Part shown: piece after piece, positions 59,301 to 64,000 of the stretch
Position numbering within the stretch: position 1 is the first letter of the stretch
Layout: each line of letters begins with the position of its first letter
From: Bradyrhizobium viridifuturi
GTDB lineage: Bacteria > Pseudomonadota > Alphaproteobacteria > Rhizobiales > Xanthobacteraceae
Assembly: GCF_001238275.1 (NCBI RefSeq)
Contig: NZ_LGTB01000041.1
Coordinates: 1-64,000, forward strand
Direction of reading: 5' to 3'
DNA: 64,000 nucleotides
Notes under the pieces: generated by a model
Seen by the model: the letters and a program-made list of their open reading frames with translations, nothing else
Told to the model about the DNA's origin: nothing
The model's database searches: none
Program-made: the position numbers and the translations under genes

Positions 59301-60792
59301 CACCAACGTCGCCGACGGCACCCAGTCGAGCGACGCCGTCACCGTGCGGCAGCTGACCGGCGCGCTGTCGTCGTTCGCGACCACGACCACGAAATACTTC
59401 CACGCCAACTCGACGCTCGCCGACTCGCTCGCGGTCGGCAACAACTCGGTCGCGGTCGGACCGCAGACCGTGGTCAATGGCGACAACGGTATCGGCATGG
59501 GATTTGGCGCAACCGTGGCGCAGACCGCGCCCGGCGGCATCGCCATCGGCCAGAACTCGGTGTCCAACTTCGCCGATTCGATTGCGTTCGGCACCAACGC
59601 CCAGGCGAGCGGCATCCAGTCGGTGTCGATCGGCGCCGGATCCCAGACCACCAACCCGACCAGTGTCGCGCTCGGCCCGAATGCCAAGGCGACCGCGCAG
59701 GCCGGCGACGTCGCGCTCGGCGCCAACTCGACCACACAGGCGGTGGTCAAGACCGCCAACACCACGATCGCCGGCACCACCTACGACTTCGCCGGCACCA
59801 ATCCAACCTCGACGGTCAGCGTCGGCAGCGCCGGGGCCGAGCGCACCATCACCAACGTCGCCGCGGGCCAGATCAACGCGACCTCGACGGATGCGATAAA
59901 CGGTTCGCAGCTCTGGGCCACCAACACCTCGCTCGCCGCGCTCTACACCACGGTCAACAACATCTCGACCGGCGGTGGCGGCGTGAAATATTTCCACGCC
60001 AATTCGACCGCGGCGGATTCCATCGCGACCGGCGCGGAGAGTGTCGCGATCGGGCCGAAGTCGGTCGCAAGCGGGGCGAACGCGATCTCGATGGGCAACG
60101 GCTCGGCCGCTTCGGGCGACAATTCGGTCGCGATCGGCGCCGGCGCCAAGGCGACTTCTGCCAACTCGCTCGCGCTCGGCGCGAACGCGACCACCACGGC
60201 CAATCTGAGCGATGCGGCCTACACGCCGGTGGTCGGCAAGAGCGTCGCGGGGGTCGCGACCGGCGAAGTGTCGGTCGGCTCGTCCGGCGCCGAGCGCCGC
60301 GTCACCAATGTCGCTGCCGGCTCGGCCGCGACCGATGCGGTCAATGTCAGCCAGCTCCAGGCGGTTGCCTCGAGCTCGATCCGTTACGACACCGATGCTT
60401 CCGGCAACACCACGAACAAGGTGACGCTGAACAGCGGCAACGGCGGGCCGGTAACCATCAGCAACGTCGCGGCGGGCGTCGCCGGAACCGATGCGGTCAA
60501 TGTCAACCAGCTCAACAGTGCGTTCCAGCAGCTTAACGGCCAGATCGGCGAGGTGCGGCAGGACGCCTGGCGCGCGGCGGCGATCGGCATGGCGGCGGCA
60601 TCGCTGCGCTATGACGACCGGCCCGGCAAGATCAGCGCGTCGGCCGGCGGTGGCGTCTGGCGCAGCCAGGGCGCGCTCGCCTTCGGCATCGGCTACACCA
60701 GCGAGAACGGCCGGCTGCGCACCAACGCCGCGGCGACGACCGCCGGTGGCGACTGGGGTGTCAGCGCCGGCTTGAGCCTGACGCTCAATTGA
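56332..60792 (+). CDS. YadA-like trimeric autotransporter adhesin
   Basis: A 1486-residue surface fibre (type Vc secretion). An extended signal of about 88 residues ends TSAASAGTV. Residues ~95-590 are head repeats of the AIGxxAxAxGxxS type. Six neck-like modules follow (near residues 593, 839, 980, 1164, 1313, 1377), mostly ERTITNVAAG..TSTDAINGSQL. The C-terminal ~90 residues (LNGQIGEVRQDAWRAAAIGM to VSAGLSLTLN) form the coiled-coil stalk and four-strand membrane anchor. The three C-termini make one 12-strand barrel. It overlaps the IalB-like gene (TTGA). Target (root, symbiont surface or other) unknown. Confidence 0.95.
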   Translation: MAVAQTPTALLKRQGRTGFVRSWVASGDADSRSLRRRLLTVLRQAHRMLGVKRDRLGLGSLGIGGFSSTMAATLGGFAIMIAATSAASAGTVNLGGATTGGSGSQVGIGTGAQAVAGASGGSPIAIGVNSNASGNGPAGNTFEAIAIGNAAVATGPWATSVGTTASATATGASAFGTSATATANQSTAIGNGAAASGIGAVSMGYLANASAVNAIALGQGAVANQQNTLALGESASARGVNSTAIGGGALSTGVQAISLGINANGGGDNATAIGTVAQATGTSSLAAGNLAKASADFSVALGNQAQALSTGGSVAIGSGAIVNSAATGGIAIGNNAASAGINSLATGVGASAAGTSSLAIGTASNASAAASTAVGNTAVASGQNASSFGSGAKATGDNSLAAGVSASASGIGSTALGIGANASATSAIAVGNNAAASSSNAVALGTNSTASGGQAVSIGANNTAYGNGAVSIGDPSYASGTGAFTGGANNIANSDGTASATAANQANGAVAIGNNNKAIGQGSVALGNGSTAGAAGLAGNIALGDGATAAAKSGDVALGSGSVTAAAVGTPNAVVNGITFGNFAGTTPGSTISVGAVGAERTITNVAAGRVTQTSTDAINGSQLYSVANTLSSQITAGAIHDYSVNSTTPGTDTNYNNAGATGANALAAGVSASAAGVSSVAVGTGAAARASSDTAIGSGALASSLSNQPLTGAIAVGAGQATNDGAIAIGDAFGGGPKASGRDSIALGTQTTASGSASTAVGASATASGASSFAGGTSATASQANSLALGANATASNAGAVALGSGSQTAAAVQTASIVIGGNTYGFAGTTPLSTVSVGSVGNERTITNVAAGRISNGSTDAINGSQLFAATSAIDSLSTIVNNGLTHYYSYNDGGTQQANYNNNGATGTNSMAAGVAASATAANSTALGFNTQATVADGVAIGSGSISNRAVAPASGIIGGTIIPYNTTDLTLLGAVSVGNATSYRQITNVADGTQSSDAVTVRQLTGALSSFATTTTKYFHANSTLADSLAVGNNSVAVGPQTVVNGDNGIGMGFGATVAQTAPGGIAIGQNSVSNFADSIAFGTNAQASGIQSVSIGAGSQTTNPTSVALGPNAKATAQAGDVALGANSTTQAVVKTANTTIAGTTYDFAGTNPTSTVSVGSAGAERTITNVAAGQINATSTDAINGSQLWATNTSLAALYTTVNNISTGGGGVKYFHANSTAADSIATGAESVAIGPKSVASGANAISMGNGSAASGDNSVAIGAGAKATSANSLALGANATTTANLSDAAYTPVVGKSVAGVATGEVSVGSSGAERRVTNVAAGSAATDAVNVSQLQAVASSSIRYDTDASGNTTNKVTLNSGNGGPVTISNVAAGVAGTDAVNVNQLNSAFQQLNGQIGEVRQDAWRAAAIGMAAASLRYDDRPGKISASAGGGVWRSQGALAFGIGYTSENGRLRTNAAATTAGGDWGVSAGLSLTLN

Positions 60793-61367
60793 CCCTGACC
60801 TCGACGAGGCGGCTGGCGTGTCTGGCGTTGGCGATCTGGCTCGCGGCGGCGGCAGGCGCGGCCGCGCAGTCGGCGTCGCCTCCCGCCTACACCGTGAAGC
60901 CGTCGGACGTCATGGTGCCGGAAGGCGAGACGCTCGGCGAGTTCAGGCGGATGATCCAGCCGTTCAAGAACTGGACCTTGATCTGCGACGAGAGCCTGAA
61001 ATCGAAGCGCCGGGTCTGCAACGTCACGCAGTCGATCGTCAACGCGCAAGGCGCGGTCGCCTTCAACTGGTCGCTGATCGCGACCGCCGACGGCAAGCCG
61101 CTGATGGCGATGCGGATTCCGGCAGTCGCCGGGGTCGGCGCGCAGATCGAGCTTGCGATGGGCGACAGCCCCGACCGCATCGTCGCGCAGACCGATCGCT
61201 GCGACACCAATTTCTGCTTCGCCACGATCGCGATCGGCAACGTGCTGCGGCGGCACATCCGCGCGGCGACGCCGTGCCTCGTGTCCTATCCGCTTCCGCA
61301 GGGCGGGCCGATCACGCTGGAGGCGCCGCTGGACGGATTGTCCGGCGTGCTGGCGAAACTCAAATGA
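60789..61367 (+). CDS. IalB-family (invasion-associated locus B-like) secreted protein
   Basis: A 192-residue protein starting at TTG within the adhesin stop (TTGA). A signal peptide (LACLALAIWLAAAAGAAAQ) is followed by the IalB-like domain: FKNWTLICDESLKSKRRVCNV, LMAMRIPAVAGVGAQIELAM, RCDTNFCFATIAI and ATPCLVSYPL, with five or six cysteines for disulfides. IalB of Bartonella aids erythrocyte entry; soil relatives are uncharacterised. Coupled translation with an adhesin argues for a shared envelope role. Confidence 0.85.
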   Translation: MTLTSTRRLACLALAIWLAAAAGAAAQSASPPAYTVKPSDVMVPEGETLGEFRRMIQPFKNWTLICDESLKSKRRVCNVTQSIVNAQGAVAFNWSLIATADGKPLMAMRIPAVAGVGAQIELAMGDSPDRIVAQTDRCDTNFCFATIAIGNVLRRHIRAATPCLVSYPLPQGGPITLEAPLDGLSGVLAKLK

Positions 61368-61446
61368 AGCGAGATCGGACATGCGGATGTGGAATTCCCG
61401 GATCCGGCTCGAGACTGAAGCGCAAAGTGAAAAGGACGGATGGCCG

Positions 61447-62139
61447 ATGCGGCGCACCCTTGGATTGATCTTTGTTGCGGTCGTCGTGGCCGCGCTCGGT
61501 GCCGCCGGCGTCGTGGTCTATGCGCAGCAGGCGCAGCCGGTACCATTGCAGCCGGCTGCACCGGCTCCGGCCAAGAAGCCCGCCGCAGCCAAGCCGCAGC
61601 CGCATAAGTCGCGTGCGCCGGAAGCGCAGACACCGCCCGCTGCCGCCGCAGCAGTTCCGCCGCAGCAGGCGGGGCAGCAACCGACGGTGTTCGATGATCA
61701 GGCGCGGCAGGCCAACATCGTGACCTGCGCCAATCTGTTCGGGACGCTCGGCCGTGGAATTGCGATGAACTCCACCTACACCGCGCAGTCACAATGGGAC
61801 GCCAAGGCCGGCAATGCCCATTCGGTGCAGTCGTTGGTCGCGCTCGCACCGAACCAAGCCCCGCAGGGCAATCAGGCCCCGCAGGGCAGTGCCAGCCAAC
61901 AGGCCGCCGGGGTTGTGTTTGCCGCGCCGGTCGGGTCGTCCTGCGAGGGCAATCTGGTGCGGGTGACACCGCGGACCGAGAGCTGCCCGACGGTTGCCGC
62001 CGAACTCGCCAAGCTCAACGGGCAGAACGGCGCGCTCGGGGAACTCGCGACGTCGGCGTTGCCGAACGGCGCGCAGGTGGTGCTGATTCCGTTCGGCAAT
62101 GCCTGCGTCGCCGTGACCGCGCTGCGGATCGCGGGGTAG
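61447..62139 (+). CDS. Membrane-anchored periplasmic protein of the adhesin operon
   Basis: This 230-residue protein has one N-terminal helix (LGLIFVAVVVAALGAAGVVVYA), a Pro/Ala-rich linker (to about residue 80), and a C-terminal domain with four cysteines (NIVTCANLFGTLG, GSSCEGNLVRV, TESCPTVAAEL, FGNACVAVTALRIAG). AAGGAC precedes the ATG. It follows the IalB-like gene by 79 bp, same strand, so is probably in the operon. No family recognised; the anchored, disulfide-rich form could assist fibre passage across the periplasm (inference). Confidence 0.72.
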   Translation: MRRTLGLIFVAVVVAALGAAGVVVYAQQAQPVPLQPAAPAPAKKPAAAKPQPHKSRAPEAQTPPAAAAAVPPQQAGQQPTVFDDQARQANIVTCANLFGTLGRGIAMNSTYTAQSQWDAKAGNAHSVQSLVALAPNQAPQGNQAPQGSASQQAAGVVFAAPVGSSCEGNLVRVTPRTESCPTVAAELAKLNGQNGALGELATSALPNGAQVVLIPFGNACVAVTALRIAG

Positions 62140-62306
62140 TTCGGCGCGAGCTGCGCCTCCTCGCATACAGCCCTCCTTGGCCAGGCTCCTCTGCAGCTGC
62201 CCGCTAACATCTTGGCGATCAGCCGAGAAAGGGCTGGATTTCCTGCTCCGGATCGTCAATTCTGATTTGGAACTTACCATCCGTGCCGAACGCGGAGGAG
62301 ATGTCC

Positions 62307-63179
62307 ATGGAGGAAGCGCGTCGGGGCCAGTTTGTGCGCCAGGTCGGCGGTGAGCTTGTGTCGTCCGTCATCGCGCGGTCGAAGCCGATCAGGGTCGAGC
62401 TGCTCAGCCGAACCTCGCGCCCCCGCATGAACTGGCACTTCCGCCAGCCCGAGCTGACCCTGTTCTGGTTCCGCAACGGCTGCTCGCGGTTGCGGGCCAC
62501 GATCGACGGCCGGCCCGTCGAGTACGATTTTTCCGAGGCGGCAAATCTCGCGCTGTTTCCCGCCGGCACCGAGATCGAGGGCGAATGGTCGGTCGGGCCC
62601 GCATTCGACTATGTCGTCGTGTTCCTCGATCCAACGTTCGTGCAGAGCCGCCTGAACGGCGTCATCGAACGGCCGGCGATTGCGTTCGGGCACGCCCAGC
62701 TCTGCCGCGGCCTTGCCGAACTCAGCGAGGAAGCCGCGACGCCCGACAACCTGTTCGACCTGTTCGCCGAGGGCTGGGCCAGCCAGGCGCTGGCCCACAT
62801 GGCGCGGCTGTCGTGCGGCGCGGCACCGCCGAAGCCGCTGAGCCGCGGCGGATTGCCGGCGCTGAAGCTGCGGAAGATCGAGGAGTTCGTCCGCGACAAT
62901 CTCGGCGAGACGATCTCGCTGTCGGCGCTGTCGGATGTCGCAGGCTTGAGCAAGCGGCATTTCCTGCGCGCCTTCCAGGAGAGCACCGGCACCAGCCCGC
63001 ACCGCTATGTGCTCGGTCTGCGCATTGAATCGGCCAAGCGCCGCCTCGGCGAGACCGACGAGAGCCTCACCAGCATCGCGCTGGCGTCGGGCTTCAGCCA
63101 CGCCCAGCATTTCTCGTCGGCGTTCCGGCAGGCGACGGGCGTAAGCCCATCCACATTCCGGCAGCAGCGCCGCGCCTGA
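62307..63179 (+). CDS. AraC-family transcriptional regulator
   Basis: A 290-residue AraC protein. The ATG at 62307 is seven bases after GGAGGAG; the ATG at 62301 is too close to it. The cupin-like N-terminal domain (ELTLFWFRNGCSRLRATIDG) is followed by two HTHs: ISLSALSDVAGLSKRHFLRAF and LTSIALASGFSHAQHFSSAFRQATGVSPS. It precedes the CoA-transferase gene by 119 bp and could control it. Confidence 0.9.
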   Translation: MEEARRGQFVRQVGGELVSSVIARSKPIRVELLSRTSRPRMNWHFRQPELTLFWFRNGCSRLRATIDGRPVEYDFSEAANLALFPAGTEIEGEWSVGPAFDYVVVFLDPTFVQSRLNGVIERPAIAFGHAQLCRGLAELSEEAATPDNLFDLFAEGWASQALAHMARLSCGAAPPKPLSRGGLPALKLRKIEEFVRDNLGETISLSALSDVAGLSKRHFLRAFQESTGTSPHRYVLGLRIESAKRRLGETDESLTSIALASGFSHAQHFSSAFRQATGVSPSTFRQQRRA

Positions 63180-63298
63180 GTTTCGGCGCTTTTCTGCAAG
63201 TCGCGGCGATTTCCCGCAAGCGGGCGCGGATGCGCTGGCGTAAGCCGAAGTTGCGCGCGGGGCTGGTCGCCTCAGCACATCTGAGAAGGAAACCAAGC

Positions 63299-64000
63299 AT
63301 GCCAGGGCCATTGGCGGGAGTTCGCGTACTTGATCTGACCGGTGTCGTTTCTGGCCCGTTCGCGACGATGTTCCTGGCCGATCAGGGCGCGGATGTCCTG
63401 AAGGTCGAACCGATTGGCGGCGACATCACCCGCCGCAGCCGGGCCAATGTCGACAAGACCGGCGAGTTCTCGGCATTATTCATCTCGTCGAACCGCGGCA
63501 AGCGGTCGCTCTCGATCGACATGAAGACCGATGCCGGCCGGGACGTGCTGGGCAAGCTGGTGCTGCAGGCCGACGTGCTGGTGCAGAATTTCCGGCCAGG
63601 CACGATGGAACGTCTCGGGCTCGGTCCGGACGAGGTGCGCAGCAAGAATCCGCGGTTGATCTATGTCTCGATCAGCGGCGTCGGCGAGGACGGGCCTTAT
63701 GCCAAGAAGCGCGTCTATGACCCGATCGTTCAGGCGCTGTCGGGCTTCTGCGATATCCAGGCGCAGCCGGTGACCAACCGTCCGCAGATGATCCGGACCA
63801 TCGTGGCCGACAAGACGACGGCGGTCTATGCCGCGCAGGCAATCACGGCGGCGCTGTACGCCCGGGAAAAATCCGGCAGCGGCCAGCATATCCAGGTGGC
63901 GATGCTCGACGCGATGGTCGCCTATCTCTGGCCGGAGGGCATGATGCAATACACCGTGGTCGGCCGGGAGCAGACCACCTCGGATCCGAACGATCGTCCC
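63299..64000 (+). CDS. CaiB/BaiF-family CoA-transferase (start only)
   Basis: The first 234 residues of a class III CoA-transferase; the gene runs off the window. Visible marks are GVRVLDLTGVVSGPFATMFLADQGADVLKVE, the NRGKRSLSIDMKTDAGRDVL block, VQNFRPGTMERLGLG and VYDPIVQALSGFC. An Asp of the GVGEDGPYAKKRVYDP segment is the likely nucleophile that forms the enzyme-CoA anhydride. It moves CoA between carboxylic acids; the pair of acids is not readable here. AGAAGGA lies before the ATG. Confidence 0.9.
   Translation, partial: MPGPLAGVRVLDLTGVVSGPFATMFLADQGADVLKVEPIGGDITRRSRANVDKTGEFSALFISSNRGKRSLSIDMKTDAGRDVLGKLVLQADVLVQNFRPGTMERLGLGPDEVRSKNPRLIYVSISGVGEDGPYAKKRVYDPIVQALSGFCDIQAQPVTNRPQMIRTIVADKTTAVYAAQAITAALYAREKSGSGQHIQVAMLDAMVAYLWPEGMMQYTVVGREQTTSDPNDRP

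Noticed and set aside
56600..60500. CRISPR-like or tandem DNA repeats
   Set aside because: The periodicity comes from the Hep/Hag protein repeats of the adhesin; units are in frame and lack spacers.

Overview
The window is high-GC alphaproteobacterial chromosome, and the gene content points to the Bradyrhizobium group. Pointers are homospermidine synthase with ornithine decarboxylase, a CpdR-type response regulator, an mmgR/suhB-type small RNA, a ROSE-like leader in front of a small heat shock gene, and several families of Rhizobiales intergenic palindromes. There is no rRNA, CRISPR array, prophage or recognisable insertion sequence. The only tRNA is tRNA-Val(GAC).

Layout. 0.1-5.8 kb: a tartrate-dehydrogenase-like enzyme with its transporter and a divergent LysR regulator, a DHA2-type exporter, and a small secreted protein. 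6.1-11 kb: a Zur-box-controlled zinc operon coding for a His-rich mini-membrane protein, an ABC zinc importer (ATPase, permease, binding protein), a COG0523 (CobW-like) GTPase and a WD40 propeller. 11-19.4 kb: MgtC, acetoacetate decarboxylase, an exported argininosuccinate-lyase-like protein, and the homospermidine genes hss and odc, the latter behind a long structured leader that resembles the speF motif. 19.5-29.3 kb: an M3 peptidase followed by DUF1007 and a NicO-type nickel/cobalt exporter, ferrochelatase, an SPFH/NfeD pair, an HxlR/carboxymuconolactone-decarboxylase divergon with twin operators, and kdsD. 29.4-39.6 kb: an outer-membrane barrel, gltD and gltB, a secreted Ala/Pro-rich protein, and hsp20. 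39.7-48.9 kb: a hydrolase, a PCP-motif protein of unknown role, a nucleotide cyclase with TPRs, LysE and TauE transporters, LysR, GST, a Bug receptor, hisN, and the small RNA. 49-54 kb: an N-formylglutamate amidohydrolase, cpdR, tRNA-Val, clustered repeats, and a seven-helix membrane protein overlapping a GGDEF-EAL protein. 54.9-64 kb: two AraC regulators around a trimeric-autotransporter / IalB-like / membrane-protein operon, and the start of a CaiB-family CoA-transferase.

How the genes work together. The zinc operon combines capture (binding protein), import (permease and ATPase) and probable intracellular allocation (GTPase, propeller), all under one perfect 15-bp Zur palindrome. Odc and Hss are consecutive steps from ornithine through putrescine to homospermidine. 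GltB and GltD form glutamate synthase. SPFH and NfeD are a membrane-quality-control pair. The adhesin operon exports a YadA-like fibre and two further envelope proteins.

Quality warning. Seven otherwise conserved genes are each broken by one or two apparent single-base deletions (nine in total; every one is a loss, never a gain), including the large subunit of glutamate synthase. The simplest reading is uncorrected indel error in the assembly, so I annotate these as single genes with frameshifts.
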